Shown here: positions 35,878 through 46,729 of the stretch, piece by piece
Position numbering within the stretch: the stretch's first letter is position 1
Layout of the letters: each line of letters begins with the position of its first letter
Source: Streptococcus sinensis
GTDB lineage: Bacteria > Bacillota > Bacilli > Lactobacillales > Streptococcaceae
Length of the DNA stretch: 64,000 nt
NCBI RefSeq assembly: GCF_000767835.1
Contig: NZ_JPEN01000074.1
Coordinates: 23,231-87,230 of the forward strand
Direction: 5' to 3'
The notes under the pieces: generated by a model
What the model saw: the letters and a program-made list of their open reading frames with translations, nothing else
What the model was told of the DNA's origin: nothing
The model's database searches: none
Position numbers and translations under genes: made by a program

Positions 35878-35932
35878 ACAAACGTTGCGCAACAGTTGTT
35901 TCTTTATATAATTTAATCATAATTTGATTCAA
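35878..35932 (-). promoter_or_regulatory. Promoter and 22-bp dyad of the TetR-ABC operon
   Basis: The minus strand shows TTGAAT (35932-35927), a 16-bp spacer and TATATA (35910-35905). Downstream, 35878-35899 is a dyad whose halves ACAAACGTTGC and ACAACTGTTGC match at 9 of 11 positions, with GTTGCGCAAC as a perfect core. It fits a TetR operator. Confidence 0.7.
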
Positions 35933-35944
35933 AAAGCAAGAAAA

Positions 35945-35965
35945 AACCAGCTTTTCTAGCTGGTT
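35945..35965 (-). terminator. Terminator after galE
   Basis: AACCAGCT (35945-35952) and AGCTGGTT (35958-35965) form an 8-bp stem, followed on the minus strand by TTTTCTTGC. Confidence 0.85.
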
Positions 35966-35972
35966 CGTCAGT

Positions 35973-36974
35973 TTATCCTCTGTCATCATAGCCATTGGGA
36001 TGACTGGAATGCCATTTCCAAGCGGTCTCGATGATAGTTTCGATGTTGTCAAATTTCGGCTGCCAACCCAGAACATTTCTTGCTTTCTCAGAGGAAGCAA
36101 TCAGCGTATCTGGATCCCCTGGGCGCCGCTCTGCTATTTCCAAAGGAATAGGATGGCCGGTCACCTTGCGGGCTGCTTCTACAATCTGCAGGTTGGAAAA
36201 ACCAGTCGAAGAGCCAAGGTTAAAAGCATCTGATGGTTGACCAGTACGCAGGTACTCAACAGCCAGAATATGGGCGTCAGCCAAGTCGAAAGGATGGACA
36301 TAATCGCGGACATTAGTTCCGTCTGGAGTGTCATAGTCGTCGCCAAAGACGGCAATCTTCTCGCGTTTGCCCTGAGCTACCTGAAGCACAATGGGCAGGA
36401 GATGGGTTTCAGGACCGTGATCCTCGCCAATCGAGCCATCAGGCTTGGCACCAGCCACATTGAAATAACGCAGGGCTACAAACTTGATGCCATAGGCCTG
36501 GTCAGCCCAGCGCATAATGGTCTCCATCATGAGTTTGCTCTCACCATAAGGATTGATAGGCTTTTGCGGAGTCGTTTCCAGAATCGGAACTTCTTCAGGA
36601 ATGCCATAAGTCGCCGCTGTCGAAGAAAAGACAATGTTTTTAACGCTGCATTCCTGCATGACTTCCAAGAGAGAAACCATGCCAGCTGTGTTATTGTCAA
36701 AATACTTGAGCGGATCCACCATAGACTCCGCCACCAGTGAAAAAGCAGCAAAGTGAATGACTGCATCGATGGATGGATGTTTGGCAAAAACGCCACGCAT
36801 AAAGTCCTTATCCGCCAAATCCCCCTCATAAAAGACTGCTTTCGGATGGACGGCTGCCCGATGACCAGTCACCAAATTATCAACGACGACTACTTCTTCC
36901 TTGCCTGCCGCTACCAGACGGTCTACCATGTGCGAGCCGATATAACCAGCTCCGCCTAATACTAAAATTACCAT
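35973..36974 (-). CDS. galE: UDP-glucose 4-epimerase
   Basis: GalE interconverts UDP-galactose and UDP-glucose using bound NAD. The 333-residue protein has the Rossmann motif GGAGYIGSH (about residues 7-15), [14 protein letters not shown] and the catalytic Tyr-x3-Lys in [12 protein letters not shown]. It completes the Leloir pathway with galK and galT upstream, and also supplies UDP-galactose for surface polysaccharide. It is last in galK-galT-galE. Confidence 0.95.
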   Translation of the reverse strand: MVILVLGGAGYIGSHMVDRLVAAGKEEVVVVDNLVTGHRAAVHPKAVFYEGDLADKDFMRGVFAKHPSIDAVIHFAAFSLVAESMVDPLKYFDNNTAGMVSLLEVMQECSVKNIVFSSTAATYGIPEEVPILETTPQKPINPYGESKLMMETIMRWADQAYGIKFVALRYFNVAGAKPDGSIGEDHGPETHLLPIVLQVAQGKREKIAVFGDDYDTPDGTNVRDYVHPFDLADAHILAVEYLRTGQPSDAFNLGSSTGFSNLQIVEAARKVTGHPIPLEIAERRPGDPDTLIASSEKARNVLGWQPKFDNIETIIETAWKWHSSHPNGYDDRG

Positions 36975-37051
36975 GTTTCTCCCTTTCTCATCTTGATTTA
37001 TACTTTAACTATTTTATCAAAAATAAGGACGAATGAAAACTCTTGCTGCCA

Positions 37052-38536
37052 TTATTCTTCTTCCAAACCAACAGATCGGACAAAGCGCATGAAAGCTTCT
37101 TGCCCCTCCTCCGTTCGCTTGTAAACTCCTGCATCTTCCAGTACTCGGCTGAAAATTTGTCCAACCGAGGCCTGAACCACTCCTTCCACCGTCTCAGCGT
37201 TAACATCTGGATTCTGGTCTTTGAGTTGATTGGCCCACTCCTGATGATAGGCAGCAACCTGACAGTCTTCTCCCAGCAAGAAAAGTTCCACCTGCTTGAG
37301 TTCTTCCTTGAGCCGAGGCGGAAGAATAGCCAGTCCCATCACCTCAATCAGACCGATATTTTCTTTCTTAATATGCTGCACATCTGCATGAGGGTGATAA
37401 ATGCCGTCTGGATGTTCTGGGGAAGTTTGATTGTCCCGCAAGACCAAGTCTAGCTCAAAACATCTATCTTTTCTGCGCGCAATCGGTGTGATGGTATGGT
37501 GCGGCTCACCCTCAGACTCTGCCAACACCTGCACACTTGGGTCAGAATAAACCCGCCAAACTTGCAAGATTTTGTTAGCCAATTCAATCAACCGTTCCTT
37601 CTTCTCAGACCTCAGACGAATGACGGACATGGGCCACTTGACAATGCCTGCCTCTACCTCATCAAATCCGCTAAAAGTAAAGCTGCAATCCAGCTCTGCT
37701 ATTTCCATAGGGAAGGTATGACGTCCGCCCTGATAGTGGTCGTGGGTCAAGATAGAGCCACCAACAATCGGCAAGTCGGCGTTTGAGCCAGCAAAATAGC
37801 CCGGAAAGGTCTCGACGATGTCCAGTAGGCGCTCAAAAGTCAGCCGGCTGATGGCCATAGGAAGGTGCTGGCTGTGCAGAAAGATGCAATGCTCATTAAA
37901 GTAGGCATAGGGCGAATACTGGAAGCCCCAATCCTGTCCAGTCAAGTCAAAGCGAATAATCCGATGGTTGGCTCTGGCTGGGTGATCCAAGCGGCCTTGG
38001 TAGCCTTCATTTTCCATGCAAAGCTGGCAGGCTGGATAATGGCTGTTCTTAGCCATTTTAGCTGCCGCAATTTCCTTGGGATCCTTTTCTGGCTTAGAGA
38101 GATTTATGGTGATTTCCAAATCTCCATAGTCCGTCGAAGTCTTAAAAGCAATATTTTTAGAAATGGCCTTGACTTTGATGTAGTCATTCTTTTGACTAAG
38201 CTGGTAAAAATCAGCTACAGCCTGCTCGGGATTGGATGCATAAGTCGTCCAGAAGTCCCGATTGAGCTGGCTAGGGACTGGTGTGATGAAGTTCATGAGC
38301 ACAGCTCCTAGTATATCCTGCTCAGCCAGGGTATCACCAATCTTCCCATTCTTAACAGCTACAGCTACCAAGTCATCCTTCAGGTCAATTAGCTGCACAG
38401 CCTCAGTCTCCTGCTCTGCCACTGTCTCTCCGACCAGAGCTATGACTCGATTTCGCAGATAAATGGTATCCATTTCCTCAAAAGTGCTATTGTCAATCAC
38501 TGCTGATACAAATGCATCCAGTAACTTCTTGGACAT
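37052..38536 (-). CDS. galT: Galactose-1-phosphate uridylyltransferase (Firmicute type)
   Basis: GalT transfers UMP from UDP-glucose to galactose 1-phosphate. The 494-residue protein is the larger Gram-positive class, with [21 protein letters not shown]-like text ([16 protein letters not shown]), [12 protein letters not shown] and the [15 protein letters not shown] region; histidines in these carry the uridylyl intermediate and metal. It lies between galK and galE with a hairpin on the galK side. Confidence 0.95.
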   Translation of the reverse strand: MSKKLLDAFVSAVIDNSTFEEMDTIYLRNRVIALVGETVAEQETEAVQLIDLKDDLVAVAVKNGKIGDTLAEQDILGAVLMNFITPVPSQLNRDFWTTYASNPEQAVADFYQLSQKNDYIKVKAISKNIAFKTSTDYGDLEITINLSKPEKDPKEIAAAKMAKNSHYPACQLCMENEGYQGRLDHPARANHRIIRFDLTGQDWGFQYSPYAYFNEHCIFLHSQHLPMAISRLTFERLLDIVETFPGYFAGSNADLPIVGGSILTHDHYQGGRHTFPMEIAELDCSFTFSGFDEVEAGIVKWPMSVIRLRSEKKERLIELANKILQVWRVYSDPSVQVLAESEGEPHHTITPIARRKDRCFELDLVLRDNQTSPEHPDGIYHPHADVQHIKKENIGLIEVMGLAILPPRLKEELKQVELFLLGEDCQVAAYHQEWANQLKDQNPDVNAETVEGVVQASVGQIFSRVLEDAGVYKRTEEGQEAFMRFVRSVGLEEE

Positions 38537-38562
38537 AGATTTTCCTTTCTCTTGCTAGTAAA

Positions 38563-38584
38563 GGGCTGGCATTACTGTCAGCCC
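38563..38584 (-). other. Hairpin between galK and galT
   Basis: GGGCTG (38563-38568) pairs with CAGCCC (38579-38584) around a 10-nt loop; on the minus strand TTT follows. It may act as an RNA stability or partial termination element in the operon. Confidence 0.45.
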
Positions 38585-38602
38585 ATGTTCCTTTTCTGTG
38601 AT

Positions 38603-39781
38603 TTAGTCTAGTACTCGGCTTCCGCCAGCTACTTCTGCGATGTAAAAGCTAGGGGCATAGCCGACAACTTCTTGATACTTGTGATCGACATTTTCTTTGA
38701 AAGCAGCAACCGCACCTTTTTGAACTAAAGCAATGGCGCAGCCACCAAAGCCAGCTCCAGTCATACGAGCCCCCAGAACACCTTCTTGCTCCCAGGCCGT
38801 ATGAACCAAGGTGTCCAGCTCTAAACCAGTCACTTTATAGTCATGCTCCAATGATACATGGGAGGCATTCATGAGACGGCCAAATTTTTCAAGATCGCCT
38901 GCTTGCAAAGCTGCCCGCGCTTGCAAAGTGCGTTGATTTTCCAAGACGGCATGGCGAGCCCGTTTGAGACGATTTTCGTCCTCTATCAGATAGCTATACT
39001 CGTCAAAGGCCCACTCATCCAACTCACCCAAGGTTGCGATAGACAGCTTGCGGTTCAGTTCTTCAACAGCTTTTTCACACTCAGCACGGCGTTCATTGTA
39101 CTTAGAATCCGCCAACTCACGTCGCTTATTGGTATTCATAATCACTACAACATTATCCTGGAGATCAAGCGGTACCAAATTATACTCAAGAGTATTTGTA
39201 TCTAAGTAAATAGCCCGCTGGTCAGCACCCATTCCGATAGCGAACTGATCCATGATACCAGAATTAACCCCGATAAATTCATTCTCAGTTAATTTACCGA
39301 TTTTCACTAGGTCCAAACGTTCCAAGTTCAAATCAAAAAGTTTCTCAGCAATGACACCCGTCAAAAGCTCTAGAGATGCAGAAGAAGACAAGCCCGATCC
39401 GTTGGGAATATTTCCATAAACATAGATATCCATTCCTCGGTCAATCTTATGACCCGCCTCCTGCAGAAAATGCAGAACTCCTTTCGGATAGTTGGTCCAG
39501 TTATGCTCAGGTTCAAAGTGCAGGTTTTCCAGCGACACTTCAATAATCCCTTTTTCTTCAAAGTTCCCTGAGAAGAATCGTAAGAGTTGATCGTCCCGCT
39601 TGCGAGCCGCTCCATAAGTTCCTAGAGAAATTGCTGCAGGAAAGACATGGCCGCCATTGTAGTCAGTGTGTTCCCCAATCAGATTGATCCGACCGGGTGA
39701 AAAGAAAGTATGGTCTGCTTCTACTCCAAAAACCTTAGCAAAATCTGCTCGAACTTGCTCCGCTGAAAGTACGTTTGACAT
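38603..39781 (-). CDS. galK: Galactokinase
   Basis: GalK phosphorylates galactose to galactose 1-phosphate. The 392-residue GHMP kinase has the galactokinase signature [18 protein letters not shown] (about residues 31-48), the ATP loop [14 protein letters not shown] (about residues 126-139) and a C-terminal [13 protein letters not shown]. It is first in galK-galT-galE, with an AAAGGAGTTTAG ribosome site, and is divergent from galR. Confidence 0.97.
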   Translation of the reverse strand: MSNVLSAEQVRADFAKVFGVEADHTFFSPGRINLIGEHTDYNGGHVFPAAISLGTYGAARKRDDQLLRFFSGNFEEKGIIEVSLENLHFEPEHNWTNYPKGVLHFLQEAGHKIDRGMDIYVYGNIPNGSGLSSSASLELLTGVIAEKLFDLNLERLDLVKIGKLTENEFIGVNSGIMDQFAIGMGADQRAIYLDTNTLEYNLVPLDLQDNVVVIMNTNKRRELADSKYNERRAECEKAVEELNRKLSIATLGELDEWAFDEYSYLIEDENRLKRARHAVLENQRTLQARAALQAGDLEKFGRLMNASHVSLEHDYKVTGLELDTLVHTAWEQEGVLGARMTGAGFGGCAIALVQKGAVAAFKENVDHKYQEVVGYAPSFYIAEVAGGSRVLD

Positions 39782-39830
39782 AAACTAAACTCCTTTAAAA
39801 TTGATTTTCGATTTTGTAACCGTTTTCTTT

Positions 39831-39946
39831 ATTATACCTGTTTTTGAGTAAAACTTCAATAAATTTAGTAAATTTTTACTTAATAAATCAATTAGCTAAT
39901 ATTTACTAAATTCCTCTTTGTTATTTACTTGTTTTTGAGGTATAAT
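39831..39946. promoter_or_regulatory. Divergent gal promoters and GalR-type operators
   Basis: For galK the minus strand has TTGAAG (39859-39854), 17 bp, TATAAT (39836-39831). For galR the plus strand has TTGTTA (39918-39923), 17 bp, TATAAT (39941-39946). Between them AGTAAA-TT-TTTACT (39867-39880) is a perfect dyad, and a second, weaker dyad ending TTTACTAAA lies at about 39891-39910. These are likely GalR sites controlling both directions. Confidence 0.75.
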
Positions 39947-39966
39947 AGCCCATATAAGACAAATAG

Positions 39967-40977
<1,011 letters not shown>

Positions 40978-40991
40978 CAGAGAAAGAACGA

Positions 40992-41927
40992 ATGAAAACC
41001 TACGAAAAATTGTTTACCATTCTCAGCCAAGCTGACGATTATGTTAACGGAGAAAGCCTGGCTCAGACATTAGGCATTTCCAGAACCTCCATTTGGAAGG
41101 CCATTCAGCGCTTGGAAAAGGAAGGGGTGCAAATTGATTCCATTAAAAATCGTGGCTATAAGCTTAAAACAGGAGATTTACTGATTCCAGACCTGATTGA
41201 GCAAGAGGCACCTATCAAGATTTCCTTCAACCCCAACTGCCAATCTACCCAGATGGATGCAAAAGCAGGTATGGAAGCGGGTGGCGAGGCAAATACCCTC
41301 TATCTGGCTGCTGCTCAATCAGCCGGCCGCGGCCGCTTCGGACGATCCTTTTTCTGTCCCAATCAAGGTGGCTTTTATATGTCCCTCCATCTCAAGCCCA
41401 ACCTGCCATTTGAGCAAATCCCTTCCTATACCATTCTGACAGCAGGAGCTATTTATAAGGCAGTCAAAAATCTGAGCCTCATGGATGTGGACATCAAGTG
41501 GGTTAATGATATCTACTACAAAAATAAGAAAATTGCTGGCATTTTGACCGAGGCCACTACTTCAATTGAAACTGGCCTCGTCACAGATGTCATTATCGGA
41601 GTTGGTTTTAATTTTTGCATTAGTGACTTCCCCAAGGAACTGCAAAATAAGGCTGGATCGCTCTTTAGCGCCCCAGCTCCCATCACCAGAAATGAATTGA
41701 TTGCAGAAATTTGGGCCTGCTTCTTCGAAAGTGACCCAGAGGAGCTCATTTACCTTTACAAGAAGCAATCCCTAGTCCTTGGTCGACAAGTGAGCTTCCA
41801 TCAAAACAATCAAACCTATAAGGGGATCGCCCGTGACGTCTCTGACAGCGGGCAACTCCTAGTCCAGTTGGAGAACGGACAGGAAATCTGGCTCAACAGC
41901 GGGGAAGTTTCCCTCATCAGCTGGTAA
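40992..41927 (+). CDS. birA: Biotin-protein ligase with DNA-binding domain
   Basis: BirA attaches biotin to carboxylase and related carrier proteins. The 311-residue protein is the bifunctional form. An N-terminal winged helix (LAQTLGISRTSIWKAIQRLEKEG) can bind biotin operators, followed by the ligase domain with the biotinyl-AMP loop QSAGRGRFGR (about residues 108-117) and KWVNDIYYKNKKIAGIL. It starts 15 bp after galR, so the two may share a transcript. Confidence 0.94.
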   Translation: MKTYEKLFTILSQADDYVNGESLAQTLGISRTSIWKAIQRLEKEGVQIDSIKNRGYKLKTGDLLIPDLIEQEAPIKISFNPNCQSTQMDAKAGMEAGGEANTLYLAAAQSAGRGRFGRSFFCPNQGGFYMSLHLKPNLPFEQIPSYTILTAGAIYKAVKNLSLMDVDIKWVNDIYYKNKKIAGILTEATTSIETGLVTDVIIGVGFNFCISDFPKELQNKAGSLFSAPAPITRNELIAEIWACFFESDPEELIYLYKKQSLVLGRQVSFHQNNQTYKGIARDVSDSGQLLVQLENGQEIWLNSGEVSLISW

Positions 41928-41976
41928 AGGTAAAATGGAAGCAACTGCTTAGCTAGCACCTTTCAGAAGATAAGAA

Positions 41977-42018
41977 AAATGGCTCCTTGTCACCTACTGT
42001 GGTGACAAGGAGCCATTT
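41977..42018. terminator. 18-bp perfect hairpin between birA and the DUF3272 gene
   Basis: AAATGGCTCCTTGTCACC (41977-41994) and its exact complement (42001-42018) have a 6-nt loop. It lies between convergent genes. The T-run is weak on both sides but the stem is unusually strong. Confidence 0.75.
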
Positions 42019-42034
42019 ATTTCACTTTGAACAT

Positions 42035-42226
42035 TTACTTATTCTTCAAATGTTTATCAATTTCATCCACAATCCGCCCCATGACATAGCTAATTTGCAG
42101 ATTGCGCCCAATCAGAAAGGCCCAGAAAATAGCCATCAGGTAATGTTCAGACATGATTGCTTCGTTAAAAAAATAAGTTTCTAGGGCTGTAAAAGCCGCC
42201 ATTACAATAAATTGTCGTCTATTCAT
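42035..42226 (-). CDS. DUF3272 small membrane protein
   Basis: This 63-residue protein has two short hydrophobic stretches (FIVMAAFTALETYFF and LMAIFWAFLIGRNL) and a charged C-terminus ending DEIDKHLKNK. It matches the DUF3272 family, common beside dnaX in streptococci. Function is unknown. It lies 38 bp downstream of the dnaX start-side neighbour on the same strand as dnaX, after a short gap. Confidence 0.75.
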   Translation of the reverse strand: MNRRQFIVMAAFTALETYFFNEAIMSEHYLMAIFWAFLIGRNLQISYVMGRIVDEIDKHLKNK

Positions 42227-42264
42227 AATTCTATTATAGCATGAAAAACAGCAAAAATCTAAAT

Positions 42265-43929
42265 TCAGTCATCCTGTACAGTGATTTTCTCTGCTAAGAA
42301 ATCAAATCCCTCAGGAATCCAGCTTTCTTCCTGCTTTTCAGCTGCTTCTGCTTTATTGCTACGACTTCTAGCTGAAAATTCTGCCCGTATCTGAGTCCAA
42401 TCTTCCAGAGAAATGGCCAGAATATCTGGTGAAAACCCAGCAGCATTGCTGAGCAGATTCCCAAACACGGTATTGAGATTTTCTCTTTTCATGGTCTGCT
42501 CAGCATTAAAATTAGATTCAAAAGCCAAAATAGCATGGTTTTCGTTGGCCGCTACCGGCTGCGAACCAATGAGCAAAGCCTTGTCCGCGCCTGCCAGACT
42601 CTCGATAATTTCTCCCCAAGCATTTTGCAGCTTGGTCAAATTACCACGAGCCAATTCAGGATTTTCCACCGCTTCTTCCAAGATGGCATTGACCTTATTA
42701 CGATCCACCCGATAAGTCTTGGATTTCTGAGGTCGTACTTCTGCTCTTTTAACTGCTGGAGCTGGCTGACTGCCGACATTGGCTAATTGCTGCTTGAGCT
42801 GCTGGATTTCCTGCTTGAGATTAGTCAACTCTTCTGCCAAGTTGTCAGGAATCTCATCCAAGCCTGTTTTTTCCTCGGCCAGGCGAATGGTCATCATCTC
42901 TGTATAAATCTTAGGCTGCAAGCTATTCTTGATGTCTACCAGACTCTTGGTCGCCATCTCAATCATGGCAAAGAGAGCATCCTGCGGTGTCTTGAGATTT
43001 TCCAGAAAAAGCTCGCTGGCATGAGTATTCTCCCCGCCAGTTTTGACAATGAGCAAATCACGCAGATATTGCAGGAGGTCCGTCACGAAGCGAGCCATGT
43101 TTTTGCCACTGTCAAAAATCAGATTGAGATTATCCAAGGCTGCAACTGCATCATGAGCAATCAAGGCTGCCACATAGGCATCCAAGGCTCCCAAGCTGAT
43201 AGAGCCTGTGATTTCCTCAGCAATGTCCGTAGTCAAACGATTTTCCTGAGTCAAGCTAAGAGCCTGATCAAGAATAGAAAGGGCATCTCGCATACCGCCT
43301 TCAGCTCGACGGGCAATAATCTGCACACCTTCCTGCTCAAAATCAATCCCTTCCTGCTCCAAAATCCACTCAATATGACCAATAATGTCCTGCGTCTTGA
43401 TAGACTTAAACTCAAAACGCTGGACGCGGGAAAGAATAGTCGCTGGAATCTTATGCAGTTCTGTCGTCGCTAGGATAAAGACCACATTTTCTGTCGGTTC
43501 TTCCAAGGTCTTTAGCAAGGCGTTAAAAGCCCCTGTCGAGAGCATGTGCACCTCATCAATGATATAGACCTTGTGCTTGGCGAAACTAGGTGCATAGGTA
43601 GACTTGTCTCGAATATCACGAATCTCATCGACTCCATTATTAGAAGCTGCGTCGATTTCGATGACGTCTTCAAGGCTCCCCTCAGTGATAGCCTGACAGA
43701 TATAGCAGTCATTGCAAGGCTCACCGTCCTTTTGATTAGGACAGTTCATAGCCTTAGCAAAAATCTTGGCAACACTGGTTTTCCCTGTTCCACGCGGGCC
43801 AGAGAAGAGATAGGCATGGCTGATTTTCCCTTGCTCCACAGCCTGCCGCAGGGTGGTGGCTACTACCTGCTGCCCCACCAGCTGACCAAAGGTCTGACTG
43901 CGGTATTTCCGATATAAAGCTTGATACAT
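42265..43929 (-). CDS. dnaX: DNA polymerase III subunits gamma and tau
   Basis: DnaX is the clamp-loader ATPase of the replisome. The 554-residue protein has Walker A SGPRGTGKTSVAK (about residues 43-55), a four-cysteine zinc site (CPNQKDGEPCNDCYIC), Walker B YIIDEVHMLS and sensor 1 ATTELHKIP. The C-terminal tau part is shorter and more variable, as usual in streptococci. Its start overlaps the stop of the upstream GAF protein gene by one base. Confidence 0.96.
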   Translation of the reverse strand: MYQALYRKYRSQTFGQLVGQQVVATTLRQAVEQGKISHAYLFSGPRGTGKTSVAKIFAKAMNCPNQKDGEPCNDCYICQAITEGSLEDVIEIDAASNNGVDEIRDIRDKSTYAPSFAKHKVYIIDEVHMLSTGAFNALLKTLEEPTENVVFILATTELHKIPATILSRVQRFEFKSIKTQDIIGHIEWILEQEGIDFEQEGVQIIARRAEGGMRDALSILDQALSLTQENRLTTDIAEEITGSISLGALDAYVAALIAHDAVAALDNLNLIFDSGKNMARFVTDLLQYLRDLLIVKTGGENTHASELFLENLKTPQDALFAMIEMATKSLVDIKNSLQPKIYTEMMTIRLAEEKTGLDEIPDNLAEELTNLKQEIQQLKQQLANVGSQPAPAVKRAEVRPQKSKTYRVDRNKVNAILEEAVENPELARGNLTKLQNAWGEIIESLAGADKALLIGSQPVAANENHAILAFESNFNAEQTMKRENLNTVFGNLLSNAAGFSPDILAISLEDWTQIRAEFSARSRSNKAEAAEKQEESWIPEGFDFLAEKITVQDD

Positions 43930-44426
43930 TAGGCTTTTTCTCCAAACATTTCAAAATTCCAAGTCGTTTTTTCAAGCAAAATCTGGACGAACCTTTCCAG
44001 ATATTCTTGATCTACCTTATCATAATCACCCGTCAAGGCTGAGTCCAAATCCAGCACTCCCAGAAGGCGACCGTCTTTTATCATCGGCAGTACAATCTCA
44101 CTCTTAGCCCTGCTATCACAGGAGATATAGTTGGCATGCTGGGTGACGTCATCCACAATGATCGTCTGCTCTTTCTCAGCTGACTCCCCGCAGACTCCCT
44201 TACCTAATGCAATGTGGACACAAGAAACGCCCCCTTGAAAGGGCCCCAAAATCAGCTCGCACCCATCAAAAAGATAGAAACCAGTAAAAACAGAATTAGG
44301 CAGGGCTTGATTGAGCAGGGCGCTAGCATTCGACAGATTTGCCAAGGCATTGGTCTCACCATCCAGCAAGGCTTCCAACTGATCTAGCAACAGTTGATAA
44401 TTTGAAATTTTATCTTTTGTGTTCAT
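43929..44426 (-). CDS. Free methionine-(R)-sulfoxide reductase, GAF type
   Basis: This 165-residue GAF-domain protein has the pattern of the enzyme that reduces free methionine-R-sulfoxide. The three conserved cysteines appear in [17 protein letters not shown] and [16 protein letters not shown] favour the ATG at 44426 ([11 protein letters not shown]); a TTG at 44459 overlapping the upstream stop would add 11 residues. A -10 box TATAAT ends 7 bp before the ATG, implying a leaderless transcript. It would protect a peroxide-making streptococcus from methionine oxidation. Confidence 0.85.
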   Translation of the reverse strand: MNTKDKISNYQLLLDQLEALLDGETNALANLSNASALLNQALPNSVFTGFYLFDGCELILGPFQGGVSCVHIALGKGVCGESAEKEQTIIVDDVTQHANYISCDSRAKSEIVLPMIKDGRLLGVLDLDSALTGDYDKVDQEYLERFVQILLEKTTWNFEMFGEKA

Positions 44427-44432
44427 AAAGTC

Positions 44433-44462
44433 TATTATATCAAAAAGCCGGTCTTTCAACCA
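44433..44462 (-). promoter_or_regulatory. Promoter giving a near-leaderless transcript
   Basis: The minus strand reads TTGGTT, an 18-bp spacer, then TATAAT, 7 bp before the ATG at 44426. No ribosome site lies between, so transcription should begin at or beside the start codon. Confidence 0.55.
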
Positions 44463-45289
44463 AGCTTTTCTTTAATTTTGTTATTCAAAAATTCATCAAT
44501 CAGTCTATTGACAATATCGGGTTGGTCGGTATTAGAATTATGTCCCGCCTTATCAATCCATTTAACAGACTTTCCAGTATTTCTTTCATAGGCCTTCAAA
44601 TATCGTATGCAAGACCCTGCACGATCTTCTTTTCCACATATAACCAATTGTGGACATTTTACTTCATAAGATAGATTCTTCTCTACTGCTTCTGAAAATA
44701 TCTTATATCCGTATCCCGCAAGACGAGCATACCTTTCTTGATTGCCATCATAAACCATCATCATATCATACATCAGTTTTCTTCCATAATCTGTTGTTGA
44801 TACGCTTTTAGGCCCAGATTTCAAAAGAGATTTCCATGGATAGATTCTATAAATTGCCTCCATATTTTTTGAGAGCCACAACTCCATAGCTGTATAATAC
44901 TTCCGTTGCATGGAAGGTGAATCAATCGTAACAAGGCCTTTTAATTTCTCAGGAAAAAGTTGAGCATAAACCTGTCCTACATATCCTCCCATTGACTGAC
45001 CAATTAGTATTGGATTCTCTATTCTCTCTTTGACAAATATTTCATCCAGCCAAGTTGCTAAATCAAATAAAGTAAAATCGAGACAAAATGGATAAGATGA
45101 CGCGTGTCCAGGTGCGTCCCAAACCAAGACTCTATATGTATCTTTAAAATATTCTATTTGTTTTTCAAATAACCTATGGTCAGCAGTTAGCCCAGGTAAA
45201 AAGATAAGAGCTCTTTGGGATGATTCATCACCATCATTTGTCCAATAGTGAATGACTCCACTTGATGTTTCGTATGTCTTTTCAATCAA
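44456..45289 (-). CDS. Alpha/beta-hydrolase
   Basis: This is a 277-residue alpha/beta-hydrolase. The oxyanion-region text is [17 protein letters not shown], the nucleophile elbow [10 protein letters not shown] (Ser near residue 94), a late acid region [10 protein letters not shown] and the catalytic His in [12 protein letters not shown]. It resembles lysophospholipase/haloperoxidase-type esterases; the substrate is unknown. It is more AT-rich than dnaX and pepE and lies between genes often neighbouring in relatives, so it may be an insertion. Confidence 0.8.
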   Translation of the reverse strand: MIEKTYETSSGVIHYWTNDGDESSQRALIFLPGLTADHRLFEKQIEYFKDTYRVLVWDAPGHASSYPFCLDFTLFDLATWLDEIFVKERIENPILIGQSMGGYVGQVYAQLFPEKLKGLVTIDSPSMQRKYYTAMELWLSKNMEAIYRIYPWKSLLKSGPKSVSTTDYGRKLMYDMMMVYDGNQERYARLAGYGYKIFSEAVEKNLSYEVKCPQLVICGKEDRAGSCIRYLKAYERNTGKSVKWIDKAGHNSNTDQPDIVNRLIDEFLNNKIKEKLG

Positions 45290-45321
45290 AATACTACCCC
45301 AATATTCTTATTTATTTTCCA

Positions 45322-45930
45322 TCAAACCCGCACTTCTTCACCCTCCACAAGCACCGCTTGGCTATTATTGATTGGCAGCAGATTGAGCTTGTCTCTGTAA
45401 GTATCTAGGATTGCCTGAGTGCTTTCGGCAAATGGTTCTTCGCCTACATGAGGAAGGACATAAAAATCCACCTCGTTTAGTGCCGCTGTATCGGACAGTT
45501 CACCCGCCACTCCTTTATTATCCATGAGCTTGCTGTAGTCAATACCCTCAGCTGTGATGATAGCGCCAGCGGATTCACCCACATAGACCATACCATCTGC
45601 AATCTGCTCCCGTATCAAACTGAGCAAATGCTTCTTTTTCAATTCCTGCAAAAGATAGAAGCTATTGCCACCCGCAATATAAAGTAGCTTGGTCTGGAAA
45701 ATCTTAGCTTGAGCCGTCTCTTGGTCGGTCTGATCCAGGTCTAGAACCTCTACTGCAAAACCTAAATCCTCAAAGACTACTTTTGCCTCATCAATGTAAT
45801 CTCGATATTCCTCCACATTTCCGGCCGTCAGGATAAAAAGCAGATGGTCGCCCAGACCTTTGTCAGCCGTATAAGACTTAAAAAGGTTCTTGATACCAGC
45901 CAAATATGAACATAAAAATAATTGTTTCAT
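45322..45930 (-). CDS. Peptidase E-like protein, S51 family
   Basis: This 202-residue protein has the class I glutamine-amidotransferase-like fold of peptidase S51. The serine nucleophile lies in VGESAGAII (Ser about residue 119) and GGNSFYLLQEL is also conserved. Peptidase E cleaves aspartyl dipeptides in enteric bacteria; the streptococcal substrate is not established. It is alone between the hydrolase and the glycosylase-like gene. Confidence 0.83.
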   Translation of the reverse strand: MKQLFLCSYLAGIKNLFKSYTADKGLGDHLLFILTAGNVEEYRDYIDEAKVVFEDLGFAVEVLDLDQTDQETAQAKIFQTKLLYIAGGNSFYLLQELKKKHLLSLIREQIADGMVYVGESAGAIITAEGIDYSKLMDNKGVAGELSDTAALNEVDFYVLPHVGEEPFAESTQAILDTYRDKLNLLPINNSQAVLVEGEEVRV

Positions 45931-46092
45931 GAGACACCTTCTTTATTATTCCTATTTTGCAAATAATCTAGCAATTTGATTTAAAGAGTCATTTCTCACA
46001 AATCTAGTCTGAAATCGCCTAACAGTGATACAAATTGTAAGTTTCTACGAAGTGTGACACCCAAAAAATATCTTGTAGGAAGTCTTTTGCTC

Positions 46093-46677
46093 TCACTTTA
46101 ATATAATTTCCTGCACACGAGACCGCAAATTTGGCACAATCTGCTCCGCAAACCAAGGATTTTTAGCCATCCATATTTGGTTGCGAGGGGAAGGGTGGAC
46201 CAGAGGGAAAAAGTCGGGCAGGTAGTCTTGATAATGTTGGACAGTCTCGGTTAGCTTGACATTCCCCTTTTGTTGCAGATAGTATTTCTGCGCATACTGA
46301 CCAATCAAAATTGTCAGCTCAATATCTGGTAAAAGCTCTAAAATCGGCTGATGCCACTTTTCGGCAAAGCCCTTACGAGGCGGTAAATCTCCAGACTTTC
46401 CATGTCCTGGGAAATAAAAATCCATAGGCAAGACCGCAAAGTATCCAGACTGATAAAAAGTCTCTTCATCAACACCCAGCCATTCTCTCAATCGGTCTCC
46501 ACTCTTGTCCTTCCAGTAAAGCCCCGCCTGCTGGGTTTTAAGACCTGGTGCCTGACCGACAATGTTAATTCGAGCTTTCTTAGGCGCCGCAAAAAGCGGC
46601 TTGATCCCCTGCTCTGTATATTTCTGATTTTCTGGATCAGCCATGATGGCCTTGGCAATGTCCTCTATTGTTTGCAT
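46093..46677 (-). CDS. Uracil-DNA glycosylase family protein
   Basis: This 194-residue member of the uracil-DNA glycosylase superfamily has motif A INIVGQAPGLKTQQAG (about residues 32-47), LPMDFYFPGHGKSGDLPPRKG in the middle and the C-terminal motif LVHPSPRNQIW. It lacks the iron-sulfur cysteines of family 4 enzymes, so it may act on another damaged base or on DNA-like substrates. The start at 46677 follows AAGGAGCTGTC. Confidence 0.82.
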   Translation of the reverse strand: MQTIEDIAKAIMADPENQKYTEQGIKPLFAAPKKARINIVGQAPGLKTQQAGLYWKDKSGDRLREWLGVDEETFYQSGYFAVLPMDFYFPGHGKSGDLPPRKGFAEKWHQPILELLPDIELTILIGQYAQKYYLQQKGNVKLTETVQHYQDYLPDFFPLVHPSPRNQIWMAKNPWFAEQIVPNLRSRVQEIILK

Positions 46678-46729
46678 GACAGCTCCTTGCAAAGAAACTC
46701 ATCCAGCAAGGCCAAACGAGTTCTTCTTT

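Noticed and set aside
36237-36740. A 167-codon plus-strand frame antisense to galE
   Set aside because: The galE motifs are clear on the minus strand and nothing supports the antisense frame.
42787-43473. A 228-codon plus-strand frame antisense to dnaX
   Set aside because: dnaX has clear ATPase and zinc motifs on the other strand, and this frame has no ribosome site or recognisable motif.
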